A stretch of 64,000 nt of DNA from Hippopus hippopus (GCA_946811185.2 OX328109.1:34828129-34892128), one strand, 5' to 3'. Numbered from the stretch's first letter, positions 1 to 10,300 are shown. Notes: a model not told the origin generated them from the letters alone. Numbers and translations: made by a program.

Positions 1-8
1 TACTTCCT

Positions 9-237
9 TTAACCCTTTGCCAAACGATCCCAAGTTTTCACAACCCTGAAAGAGAGGGCTTTTGAAAACATTGTTGGAAAAGAAGAAAATGCTGGTACCC
101 AGCATTTTCTCCTTTTCCAACAATGTTTTCTACCCTATCAATGAAAAAAATCATCATTTATGTTACATCTATTTGGTCGTCTGCAAATGCTTTCAACTTG
201 GTTGAGTCGAAACTTTTGCAATGTGGTAAAGAGTTAA
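9..237 (+). mobile_element. Family A MITE (TTAA, hairpin), full length
   Basis: TTAA-AACCCTTTGCC start and GGTAAAGAGTTAA end, with a 59-bp palindromic core around 75-135. Family description: about 220 bp, non-coding, left arm containing AATCCCAAGTTTTAACGACC, core GGGAAAAGGAGAAAATGCTG with its inverse, right arm containing TCTGCAAATGCTTTCAATTT. The TTAA ends and CCC terminus suggest piggyBac-type mobilisation. Confidence 0.8.
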
Positions 238-400
238 CCCTTTCCTAAACAACCTGTGTTTTAACAACTGAGGAATAAAGCATGTAAAAACAGCACTGAA
301 AAGGGGGAAATATTGGTAACTAACATTTTCTATGTTTCTCAAAGTGTTTTCTATCTTTCAAAAGACAACTTCAATTTAAGTTTTCAAAAATGGACATTTG
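234..400 (+). mobile_element. Family A MITE, decayed
   Basis: It shares the TTAA of the previous copy, has a CCCTTTCC start and a degraded hairpin near 305-350, and no clear right end. Confidence 0.55.
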
Positions 401-519
401 TGGAATGACCTTACTTTCATCACTACTGATCAATTGCATTGTATTTTTTTTTTTTGAAAATACTCTGCTTTCAACCTTATTTCAGTCACATAACTGCATC
501 ATCGCACTCATTCATGCAA

Positions 520-600
520 AACTTCATGGGAACTAGGATTTTCTCCTTTTCCCACAATGTTTTGTAACCTTTTCAAATCCCAATACTAAATCAAAATTAA
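520..600 (+). mobile_element. Family A MITE fragment (right hairpin arm)
   Basis: TTTTCTCCTTTTCCCACAATG core arm only. Confidence 0.5.
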
Positions 601-662
601 ATTTTTTGCTTACCTATGTTTTCAATTTAAAAAGTTTTACAACTGTGACATGTAGTATAAAG

Positions 663-885
663 TTACCCTTTACCACACATGTTTCAATGATCCTTTTGAA
701 AGAAAAAACATTTGAAACATTAAGGGATAAGGAGAATATACAGGTAACCTGTGTTTTCTCCTTTCCCCACAATGTTTTCTACCCATTAAAAGACATATGG
801 GATTATTTGAGTAACAGTAATTGGTCGTCTGCAAATGTTTTGAATTTGGACTAGTCTAAAATTCTGTTATGTGCTAAGGGATTAA
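663..885 (+). mobile_element. Family A MITE in the ASPHD-like 3' flank
   Basis: Starts TTACCCTTTACC, ends GGGATTAA, with a diverged hairpin. It ends 9 bp beyond the ASPHD-like stop codon, so it probably lies in that gene's 3' UTR or flank. Confidence 0.7.
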
Positions 886-894
886 GGTTTTATA

Positions 895-1199
895 CTAACC
901 ATCATCTTCATCCAAATCTGAAGAAAATAAATAATTTAAAATACACCTTTCCACATCGGACACTTTTGGATGCCATACATCCACGATCAAAACTGCTCTA
1001 TCTCCCTGTTCAAGTAAACTTCCATCCAAACTAAGCGTACTTTCACTTTCTTCTTCACTTCCTCTGAGCAAAGTTCTGTTACTCCCTAAGTGTTCAACAC
1101 TGTGTAAAAATGAATCATCAAAAACTAAACACTTTCCTTCCGACCATGTTGTCTGATCTGATCCAACATGTAAAACACATTCATTGTTCGTAAGCAAAT
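895..1199 (-). CDS. ASPHD2: ASPHD-like exon 2 (terminal)
   Basis: Acceptor TTTGCAG|AT at 1200/1199 restores the frame (RCHL-D-LLTNNECVLHVG). It ends in TAG at 895-897 after a DEDDG tail. It carries FDDSFLH and VDVWHP. An extra Ser/Glu-rich loop of about 20 residues separates the two motifs compared with vertebrate ASPHD2. Confidence 0.88.
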
Positions 1200-4100
1200 C
1201 TGCAAATAAAAACAAGTAATATTTCAAATTTATCTCAAAAATTCATCTCAATAGTTCAAATTTTTTTATCTCAATAGTTCAAAAAGGTATCTAATGTGAA
1301 ATTCCATTAACTCTTTACTAGATGACAAAATTTAGGAGTTGTCTGAATCGAAAGCATTTGTAGAGGACAAATTGAATGAGGCTCAAATAATGAGACTTGT
1401 CTGTGATAGGGTAGAAAACATTGTGGGAAAAGGAGAAATGCTGGCTACCAGCATTTTCTCCTTTTTCCACAATGTTTCAAAAAGCCTTTCTCTTCAGGGT
1501 CGTTAAAACACAGTATAGTATTGTTTAGTATACTGTTAACTCTTAACCTTTTACCACACAATCCCAAATTTTAACAACCCCTAAAAAGGAGTATAGAAAA
1601 CATTGTGATGAAGAGGAAGAAATAATAACAAGCATTTTCTAATTTTCCGACGATATTTACCCCCCCCCCCCCCCCCCCCCCCTTTTTAATTACAAATCAG
1701 ATTATACCCATCTGCATAGGCTTTCTATTTGGGCAAGTCTAACATTCTGCCATGTGGTAAAGGGGTTTACTCTTATCACACAATCCAAAGTTTTAATGAC
1801 CCCTATGAAAAGGGGTTTTAAAAATATTGGTGACCAGCATTTTTCCTTTTCCCACAATGTTTTTTCCCACTTTTAATCACAAATTCCATTCTATGAGCAA
1901 CATTCAATTAGCCCTCTGAAAAACTTTTAACCCTTTACCAGATGACAAAATTTTAGACCTGTCCAAATTTAAAGCATTTGCAGTCGACAAATTAATTGTA
2001 ACTCAAAATATGAAATCTGTATATCATACAGTAGAAAACAGTGTGGGAAAAGGAGAAAATGCTGGTTACCAGCATTTTATCCTTTTCCCACAATGTTTTC
2101 AAAAGCTGTTTTCTTCAGGTTAGCTGAAAATCATGATTGTGTGGTAAAACATTAATTTGGGCAAGTCAATGAATGACTGAATGAATGTTGTTTTATGGTG
2201 CATCGACAGCTTTTGTCATTTAGCGTGCATATCTGTGTTAAAAGGTAATAAAAGTGGAACTTTTAAACTGAAAAAGGTTTGAATACATTAATAATAGTAA
2301 AAGGTTTGAATTAAGAAGGATTATGTGTGACCTTAATATGCACAAAGGACATTATTGAGTGACAGGGCAATCCCTATCTACTCAAAAGTTTTAAATGATA
2401 AAGTTATGAATGTGATAAAAAGATTTGAACAAAATGTTGGATTGATAGTAAGAAGTCTTTAAATGAAGAAGAAATATGTGTCATTTTTAATGTGCACAAA
2501 ATATGATACTGAGTGGCTGGGCATCCCTGCCTACTCCAAAGTTTTAGATTAATAAAAAGGTAAGACTGTGAATATTACTTTTCCTAGGAAATGAGTGTTA
2601 AAACTGGTAAAGTGTGGAGCCTCCAATGGGATCAGTATACTCCCATTAAAGAGGTCCTGTCTCCAATGAAATAAGATGTGGGCAAGTCAAAAATTCTACT
2701 GGGCAAGTCAAAAATTCTACTGTATGGTAAGGTGTTAAAGTGCTCAGTGTTCTGCTAACAGCTAAGGATTACCATACAATCCTGACTTTCACGTCCTGAA
2801 AGAGACAGCTTTTAAAATCATTCTGGGAAAAGGAGAAAATGTTGGTAACCAAAATTTTCTCCTTTTCCCCACAATGTTTTCAAAAGGTTTCTTTCTTAAT
2901 GTCGTTTAAAATTTACTAAACAATCCCCGTGTTTTAAGGACCCTGAGGAACGAAGCTTTTGAAAATATTGTGTAGAAGGCAGAATGTGCTGAAAACCAGT
3001 TACATGTGTATTTACTGTTCCTCACTACATTAACTTCCCTGAAATGCCAAATTCCCTTGAGATAGATTTAACCTTTTATCACACAATCCCCAGTTTTAAC
3101 GACCTTCAGAAAGAAAGCTTTGGAAAACATTGTGGGAAAAGGAGGAAATGCTGGTAACCAGCATTTTCTCCTTTTCCCACAATGTTTTCTACTCTATGGA
3201 AAGGCAAGTTTCATCACTTGAGCTAATTTTTTATTTGTCATCAGCAAATGCTTTGAATTAGAACAAGTCTAAAATTTTGTTGGGTAGTGAAGAGTTAACA
3301 TGTTCACTACATTTTGTGATAGATAAGGAGGAGAATAATATGAGGTTATTTAACATGCTCAGTTACAATACTATGAGGTTATAACATGCTTGGGTACAAC
3401 AGTGAATTCTATTGGATGGGTGCACTGCAGAGTCAGTCTATATTTTGGAGAAAGCAACAGCCGAGTCCAAAATATAGACTGTTTCTGCAGTGTACAAATC
3501 CAACTGAATTCAGTATTGTACCCAAGCATGTTAAATGACCTCTTTATTTCACGCTTCTGTATTGACTTTAAAATAAACAACAAGTATTGGACCATTTCAA
3601 TAAAAAAATACTTACAACAAAGCAAGAAGGTTTTTAAGCGAATGAAGTTGCTTTATGACAACGGTAGTCTACTCTTTCAGGCAAATATCGATATTTGGGA
3701 CTCTAACTTCGTTTTGAAAAATCCATATTCGGGAGTCTTGCCTCGTTCTGAAAAATCCATATTCGGCACTCTGCAGAGTCCAATATGGATCAGATATTAT
3801 GTACTCACGTGGTAGTATTTAAGCGATATCATTGGGAGTTTGTTTGTAGGTGTGAAATAAAACGTGTTGTATGGCAAGGAGATAAAAACTGTAGTTTCTT
3901 CTGCAGCCTGTTTAGATCATGATCAGACTGCATTAAACATGTTGTCAGATTTTTGATCTACAACATCTGCTGTGCTGAGTCATTTTGGCAAAAGACCTTA
4001 CCAGTTATTTTAGTGTTTAACTCCTGATGGAGTATTCAATTTGGGTACCACCCAACCCCCAACCCTTAACTCTTAACTTAAGGTCTATGGCCCCTAACTC

Positions 4101-6717
4101 TCATATTAAAAGACGAAAGCTGCCGAGATTGGCCAAATAGCCTTGATGTTTACCAATGAGTTATGGGCCATGGACCTTAAAAACAAAAATAAGGACCCTT
4201 CCAAATCCAAAGAATTTGAAAGACATGTACTCAAATGTGACTCAAATGGTTTCATTTAACAAATGGATAGAGGACATTGTATCTACCAGCATTTCCATCT
4301 TCTTTAAGGTTGTTAAAACACAAAATTGTATGGTAAAACGTTACAGTGATGGAAAAGCTTCATAAACATTTTAAGTTTTCAGATATGGACCAGACAAATG
4401 TAGAAAGTTTTCAATTACTTTTGTCCAGAATGTCTCAGTAAAGCAACCAGTGTAGACCAAAGATCAGACTGTATGTCCTATGCACTCTGATCTTGATCTA
4501 TACTATTGTGAAAAGCATTTACAGGGTTAATCAAAGCGTTGAGAACCCTTGAGTGGTATTTGTCAAGGAAACCATTGTGTGGAATTAATAATTTGAAAGA
4601 AAAAGAGAAATATTATTCAAATATTTGCTTGAAAGTCAACCTTCTAAGCAAATTAATACCTTTTTTGGTTGAAGGGAGAGTACTCTTGACAAAGTTAGGA
4701 TTATTTGTGTATTGGTGGTCTCCCTTTGATCATTGGGAGGAGTCAGGAGTAACGTCCCTTGACAGTAGAATGCATGATGGATAGAGAGAGAAACCACATA
4801 AATATATCTTCTAAAATTCAGTTTGTACCTGAAAACTATGATTTTGAGATATCTTTGGTTGTAAAGATTTAATTTCCAATATCACAATCAATTATTTCGA
4901 TCTATAAATATTCATGCACAATCAAATGGAGTAGTGCGCAATCATTGGACGAACAAGCCAGGGTACGAACTGGTTTTGGAACGAAAAAGCCCAGGACCAA
5001 GCGGTCAGTAGACAAATTTTGTGTATAATTATATCATTGCGCCAATAGAAGGCTATGAGCGGGTGAAGCTATTTTCAATCAAAAATTAGTATTTGCACGA
5101 TCGATTGCCTCACCCAGTGTATTTTAACACGCCATTTCCAATTACATATCTGAGTGCTACAGAAAAACTCATTTATCCGAGAAAAAATGAGTTTCATTGG
5201 GTTTATTTCCTTCGGCTTTGCACAAAATACGATACATGGTCTTCAAAATTCATTATTGAACTCACAGTGGTATTGTCTTCGACAAATACCACAAAAACCA
5301 TTTCAATCCACATAAAGCCACACACCAATGGATATGACTGCTTGAGGGGACAGAGTGGTTTAAGATCAGACTCCAGAGGATTTGTATTCTATTCTTGATC
5401 TTTACAGCCTGCTAAGTAGAGATATCCTGGCCCGTTAACCCTTTCCCAAACAACAAATTTTAGATGCTTACAAATTGAGACCATCTGCAGATGACAAATT
5501 TGAAAGTGGTACAAATAAACTTATGTTCTTTGACAGGGTAGAAAACATTGTGGGAAATGGAGAAAATGCTGGTTACCATGTTTTCTAAAGGTGTCTTCTT
5601 TTGGGTTGAGAAAACAAGGGATTGTTTGGCAAAGGGTTAAAATATTCATAGAACTTCAGAAATTTTTTATTTTTACTTTCTAGGCTAAAAATGGCAGGTC
5701 ATTTTGAAATGCCTTGCCTAAAGAAAATTCTGCAAGACTAGTTCCACTTGCTAGGATTCAACCCAGAACCTTTGGTTCTCTAACTTACAACTTACCAAGA
5801 TGACATCGCAGTCTTAGGTTGGTTGGACCATAATGAGGTGAAATAAGTGTAGCTGGTTTAATGACAGAAAACAGAATATTCCCAAAAACATTTTCCATCA
5901 TAATGGAGGAAAGGTGTTGGACAATATCTGTTGTCTGAGGACACAAATTTGTATTTTCTTTTACCCAGGTGCCTTGATTCATTAAATGACAAACATCCCA
6001 AGATCCTGAGTCAGTTGAATTCCTTTTCCAGTGATGTATAAACTTATCTGTGTAGATGTGCTTAAATTCAGTCAATATCCCATTCAAGCCTTCTTCAAGT
6101 CTTTTGACATCATTCTGTATTTCATTAGAGAGATCTGCTTCATTCCAGAAAGTTCGACTGGTCAATGAATTGTGGAGATAAACATTTGGATTCTGGTCCA
6201 TTCTTTTTTCAGCAATGTCAAGTGGAATTTCATTCATCAAAGATAGTCTACATTTCTGAATAGCTTGCTCCATTTCACTTTCAGAACTGTTTGAAGTCAT
6301 ATTTCTAAGAATGTCAATATTGTGTGTGCAGGATTTGTTTTCTTCAAGTGTTTCTAGTTTAAGATGGGCTGTACTTAGAATGCTCCTATATTTGTGACAC
6401 CTCACACATTTTGCATCAATGCATTGAGTTATATCAACGTGTTCCGGATATTCTTCAATTGAGGGATCAGTCGTATCTCTATGGTCTATTTTGAATATGT
6501 AGAGATCAAATCTCATTTGCAATATGTATAGGACAATAATTATAAAAATGCCAGAGAGTACAGAATCACTCAATACATAATTAACGATTTCGGTGATACA
6601 CGTATCCATCCTCACGTCTACTTTCGGTTTTAACCTTTCGCCATCTTTAAAACAGGTGCTTGTCTGGTTATCGTCTGACAAGACATACTGTCGAAATATT
6701 TTCGTGGAATATTTCAT
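895..6717 (-). CDS. ASPHD2: ASPHD-like aspartyl/asparaginyl beta-hydroxylase domain protein (complete, 2 exons)
   Basis: Exon 1 is 6717-5796 and exon 2 is 1199-895, split by a 4.6-kb repeat-filled intron; the spliced protein has 408 residues. ATG at 6717 follows an in-frame TAG by one codon. The N-terminus has one hydrophobic membrane segment (about residues 52-66) and a cysteine motif CIDAKCVRC, also present in vertebrate ASPHD2. The catalytic part carries HYGPTNLRLRCHL, then CLVFDDSFLHSVEH and VLIVDVWHP, the histidine and arginine motifs of the aspartyl/asparaginyl beta-hydroxylase fold, an Fe(II)/2-oxoglutarate dioxygenase. The expected product is a single-pass membrane protein with a lumenal or extracellular hydroxylase domain; substrates of ASPHD proteins are not established. 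ASPHD1 and ASPHD2 cannot be told apart here, so the symbol is approximate. It is transcribed divergently from DNAH10. Confidence 0.88.
1307..1539 (-). mobile_element. Family A MITE, reverse, full length
   Basis: TTAACTCTTTACTAGATG start; core around 1420-1475 nearly perfect; ends TGTTAA. In the ASPHD-like intron. Confidence 0.75.
1543..1770 (+). mobile_element. Family A MITE with poly-C insertion
   Basis: TTAACCTTTTACCACACAATCC start; the core is decayed and a run of 23 C occupies 1660-1682 in the right arm. Confidence 0.65.
1767..1900 (+). mobile_element. Family A MITE, truncated
   Basis: Left arm AATCCAAAGTTTTAATGACC and right core arm present; the left core arm is deleted. Confidence 0.55.
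1927..2155 (-). mobile_element. Family A MITE, reverse, full length
   Basis: TTAACCCTTTACCAGATGAC to GTAAAACATTAA, core near 2040-2098. Confidence 0.78.
2258..2590. repeat. Diverged direct repeat, two units of about 165 bp
   Basis: Both units share a GTCATTTTTAATGTGCACAAA-like block, a GGCAATCCCTATCTACTC-like block and a CAAAGTTTTA block (about 2258-2420 and 2430-2585). Class not recognised. Confidence 0.5.
2680..2722. repeat. Short perfect tandem duplication
   Basis: GGGCAAGTCAAAAATTCTAC occurs twice back to back; it derives from a family A right arm. Confidence 0.6.
2769..2925 (+). mobile_element. Family A MITE, right arm replaced by an inverted left arm
   Basis: Left arm and hairpin, followed by TTTCAAAAGG and the GTCGTTTAAAA of a reverse-orientation arm, making the whole copy nearly palindromic. 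Confidence 0.55.
3068..3298 (+). mobile_element. Family A MITE, full length
   Basis: TTAACCTTTTATCACACAATCC to GTGAAGAGTTAA; core perfect except for one base near the centre. Confidence 0.8.
3375..3542. mobile_element. Long inverted-repeat (hairpin) element
   Basis: GAGGTTATAACATGCTTGGG pairs with CCCAAGCATGTTAAATGACC; the arms continue through GTGCACTGCAGAG and TCTATATTTTGGA to a short loop at about 3450-3463. No other copy in the window. Confidence 0.65.
3709..3766. repeat. Two-unit tandem repeat (34-bp period)
   Basis: TGAAAAATCCATATTCGG occurs twice. The flanking GGGACTC and GAGTCC words echo the hairpin element upstream. Confidence 0.5.
3895..3985. mobile_element. Family C palindrome, degenerate
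   Basis: GATCATGATCAGACTGCA and TTTGATCTACAACATC remain. Confidence 0.4.
4185..4350 (-). mobile_element. Family A MITE, reverse, core mostly deleted
   Basis: AAATGTGACTCAAATGG and AAAACACAAAATTGTATGGTA arms are recognisable; only ACATTGT...ACCAGCATTT remains of the core. Confidence 0.5.
4450..4535. mobile_element. Family C palindrome copy
   Basis: GTGTAGACCAAAGATCAGAC pairs with GATCTTGATCTATACT. Family C centres on GATCAGACTGCACA and TGTGCAGTCTGATC. Confidence 0.55.
4546..5430. other. ASPHD-like intron 1 segment, no feature recognised
   Basis: Unique-looking AT-rich sequence. Short reading frames here show no recognisable protein and are interrupted. Confidence 0.5.
5435..5640 (-). mobile_element. 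Family A MITE, reverse, half hairpin
   Basis: TTAACCCTTTCCCAAACAAC to GGCAAAGGGTTAA. The second hairpin arm is deleted (GCTGGTTACCATGTTTTC), so the palindrome is lost while both TTAA ends stay. Confidence 0.75.
5796..6717 (-). CDS. ASPHD2: ASPHD-like exon 1
   Basis: 922 coding bases, 307 codons plus one base. Minus-strand donor G|GTAAGT at 5796/5795. It holds the start, the membrane segment, CVRC and the first half of the hydroxylase domain including the FWNEADLS and HYGPTN motifs. Confidence 0.9.
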
Positions 6718-6813
6718 TTTCTAGAGCTTTTACGAATAATTACATAAAGTTTCAATCGTCAGTCCAAATTCAATTTCCATAGTTTCCAAACTTATCAATA
6801 TTTTTTTAATTAT

Positions 6814-6823
6814 TATATAAAAG
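6814..6823 (+). promoter_or_regulatory. Possible TATA box
   Basis: TATATAAAAG lies 9 bp before the X-box in plus orientation. It is AT-rich sequence inside an AT-rich promoter, so this is only suggestive. Confidence 0.3.
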
Positions 6824-6831
6824 TGGAGTCT

Positions 6832-6846
6832 GTTGCCAGGGGCAAC
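6832..6846. promoter_or_regulatory. RFX-type X-box
   Basis: GTTGCC AGG GGCAAC matches the RFX consensus GTNRCC-N(0-3)-RGYAAC at every position, and the two half-sites are exact reverse complements. RFX factors bind such sites in promoters of ciliary genes. The neighbour, 296 bp downstream, is an axonemal dynein heavy chain. Confidence 0.8.
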
Positions 6847-6858
6847 TAATTAAACAAC

Positions 6859-6888
6859 ATGGAAGTTCTGTCGGATGACTTAAAATAA
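6859..6888 (+). other. Short upstream open reading frame before DNAH10
   Basis: ATG plus eight codons and TAA, starting 13 bp after the X-box. It would lie in the 5' UTR only if transcription starts upstream of it, which is unknown. Confidence 0.25.
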
Positions 6889-7141
6889 GTCCTATGCGAA
6901 ATTCATACGCTAATTTTGTAATTTAGAACTTACAAGCATATTCTATTCCGTCTCTAATAAAAACGATTCTTGGCTAAGTTTTAAAAGACTACGGATTTAT
7001 ATTCAACGATACACAGATGATTTAGTTACTGAGTTATTTTGAACTACTTTCTTACGCTGAGTGAAAAACATAGACAACGATCGTCTGGTGGACCTTTCCT
7101 GAAACTTATCATGAGCGAGTAAAAGTGTTAATCATTGAAAT

Positions 7142-7358
7142 ATGGATGACGAGCGAATAGACTGGATAAGGCAGCAAGTTTTTCTTGCCTTGGACATTAA
7201 AGAAAATGAGGTGTTCGAAGAATTACTGGACAGAGACGACGGAATTTGGGAACGTGAACTTGGAAAGTTTCTGAATGACACTCCAGAAGAGAATGAATCT
7301 TCAATTTTATTCTACAAAATTACTAAAGAAGAGGAGGAAGAGGTAGAAGTGGAATGTG
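7142..7358 (+). CDS. DNAH10: DNAH10 exon 1
   Basis: Residues 1-73, starting [19 protein letters not shown]. Ends in a Glu-rich run; donor G|GTGAGT, phase 1. The short helix-like start resembles other dynein heavy-chain N-termini, but I cannot align it to human DNAH10. Confidence 0.85.
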
Positions 7359-10300
7359 GTGAGTTCAGATGTTAAAATTTTGATTATTTAATTAATTCAT
7401 AAAGTAGTTATTTGATTACAATGATACCAATACATCACTGAAATTGTTATGAAAAATATGAGATCTGGAAAAGCTTCCAAGGTCATCAGATGGATTAAAC
7501 AAAGAAATTTAGACTTGTATCATATCTTGTCTAGGAATTTCTATTCACAGAGATTATTTCAAAGTGATCTGTTTTTTATCCACCAAAACAAACATGTGCT
7601 TTTTAAATGTGGGACTAAGCTAACTCTACCAGGAGCATACAAGGACACAGCTTACCACATCACAAGCCCAAGCTTACCAAACATGAGATCCTGACATAAT
7701 GTAAGAATTGAAATAATCATGGAAGCTGATAAAGCAGAAAGACCATTTGGAAAAATGGTATTATTTATTCTAACCAGGTAATAATACCATCAATGAGTAT
7801 TGATGCATGATAATCGGAAAACAACAAAGTTACATCCTCAAAAACAGCTTTGCATGAATGAATTTGATCCCTATACTTTCTTCATATATGTAATGTGGTC
7901 AGCCAAAATAGAGCTAAATCCTCTCTCGCAGAGGTAACAAGCGGTATCCCGCAAGGGAGTGTTTTGGGACCAGTCCTCTTTACTATTTATATAAATGACC
8001 TACCAGATGTGGTCTGTAATACCACAAAGCTCATTGCAGACAATGCAAAAACATATTCAGTAGTAAACTGACCAGAATGATCTGCAAAGCGATCTAAAAA
8101 AATTAGAAAACAAGTCCCAGGAATGGTTATTGAAGTTCAATCCTGAAAAGTGTAGTCCCTTACATTTTGGCAAAAACACAGATACAGAATATAAATTATC
8201 AAACAGAACAATCAAAAAAACAAAATCAGAGAAAGATTCAAGAATAATTATAGACAACAACCTAAATTTTCAAGAACATATTGACAGTAAAGTTAAAAAG
8301 GCAAAGCAAATGCTAGGCCTCATAAAACGGAGCTTTTTTACAATTAGACAAAAATATGTTTTTGAATCTCTACAAGTGTCTGGTTAGACCTCATTTAGAT
8401 TATGGAAGTGCAGCCTGGGCAACGAAATATAAAAGAGAAAAGGTCAAAATTGAAAATGTTCAACAAAGAGCTACAAAACTACTCCAAGAAACTAAAGACC
8501 TGTCTTACAGCAATCGTTTAAGGACCCTTGGACTACCAATATTGGAATATAGAAGGAGAAGAACTGACATTATTGAAGTTTACAAGATTCGCCAGGGGTT
8601 TGACAAAATTGATAAAAATAAAATGTTTCCAAAGAACGAGAATCAACAATACAATACCAGGGGACACAACCAAAGAATTTTTAAAAAGTATTCACACAAA
8701 TCTAAGAAAAATTAATTCTCTCAAAGAGTAGTTGAGGACTGAAATAGTCTGCCTGAAGACCTAATTTTATGTGAAACTGTAGATAGTTTTAAACGTAATT
8801 TAAATGAAGTTTGGAAACACCTACCAGTCAAGTGTGAAGCCGAGTGCTACAGACTGGAACCACAATCGGTAAGGAATAAACCCTATCAAAACGTATCCCA
8901 GAGGCCAACGCCTATATAGATCCTACAACAGTGTAAACAGTGTAAAGTCAAAAGTGGTACTTTCGGCAGGGATACACTGTCAGTCACACATGCCTTTTTG
9001 TTGAAACTTTGACGTTTTGAATCTGAAAACAGTTTTTAGATTTTAGGTTTTAATAGAAAAATTACAGGGGGCATTTAAAGGTCTGCGGAGGGGGTGATAG
9101 ATACAAGACTTAACCCAGTATTGTAGAGTCTGTTTTTAAACATACCAAAAACTGTTGCAAGTGCATCAAAAGAAATGAGCCACCCTCTGGCAAAAGCAGG
9201 CTTAATGATTCTCCGTGATGCATGATATCAAGCAGGTCATCACAGTAGTGTAGATTCATAGAACCTGTTTTGTATAACATATGACTGAATCTTAAGGTAT
9301 ACAGGTCCTTTGACATGCAGAACATTTACCAAAAGCAAAAAGTTTCGGCCCAGGTCAGCCTGCACAGAGTTGATACTTTTTGCAAATGCATTAAGCCACC
9401 TTTTCACAGAGCATGGCTCAAATACATTTGAAGGAAAGGACAAAGAAAGTATCTTTTTTTAATGATTAGGCAAGTATTTAAAAAAATAAAAAAGGGAGGG
9501 ACTGCTTACTGAAAGCATATGCTCCTTTCCCCACAATGTTTTCAAAAAATTGATTACAACACGAGGTAGGAAAAGGCATTTTTGTGCATCTATTGATCAA
9601 GAAGAATCATTACAGAACCCGAGATTCCTGATATTACCCAAGAAGAAGAGGGGGGAGAGGCAGAGGGTGGAGAACATGCACAAGGTGAAACAAATGCTGT
9701 TGCAGATGAGAATGCAGAACCTAAAGAAGAAGCTCTTGGTGTTTCAACACCCACTGGGGAAGAGGAGACTCCAAGAAAAGGTGAGCGACTAGTCTGCGCT
9801 GCAATAAGTCTGAGTGGGGTTTAACCCTTTACCAAACAACAAATATGTGGATTTCTCCAACGTGAAAGCAACTGCAGACAATAATTTAAATGTGGCTCAA
9901 TACTAGAATTTGTCTTTGATAGGGTATAAAGCATTGTGGGGAAAGGAGAAAATGCTGGTAACCAGCATTTTCTCCTTTTCCAGCAATGTTTTCAAAAGGC
10001 ATCTTTTTAAGGGTCATTAAATCTCGGTATTGTGTGGTAAAGGGTTAACCCTTTACCAAACAATTCTGTGTTTTAAAGATCCTGAGGAAGATGGCTTTTA
10101 ACAGCATTGATGATAGCTAGCATTTATTCCCTTTCCCACAATGTTTTGTACCATTACAGAGAGAAATCTCATCATTTGAGCCAAAGTGAACCTTTGTCTC
10201 AACTGCTTTGAATTTGGAGATGTCTGAAATTTTTTTGATAGTTAAAGTGTTAACTGATAGCCCCATTTGGCAGGCAGAATTCTTCTTCTTACAGTGAAGT

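Larger units (their letters stand above)
6718..7141. promoter_or_regulatory. Divergent intergenic promoter of the ASPHD-like gene and DNAH10
   Basis: These 424 bp lie between two start codons pointing in opposite directions. They contain a perfect X-box (6832-6846), a TATATAAAAG stretch at 6814-6823, and two short upstream reading frames (6859-6888 and 6894-6926) on the DNAH10 side. No mobile element is seen here, in contrast to the introns. Transcription start sites are not visible from sequence. Confidence 0.7.

Noticed and set aside
895..900. Possible donor G|GTTAGT continuing the ASPHD-like gene
   Set aside because: The TAG stop falls where ASPHD proteins normally end; not excluded, but no downstream exon was recognised.
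1660..1682. Poly-C run as a regulatory or G-quadruplex site
   Set aside because: A homopolymer inside a dead MITE; may be partly a sequencing or assembly artefact.
3390..3815. 141-codon reading frame
   Set aside because: It spans both arms of a hairpin element and a tandem repeat; no recognisable protein.
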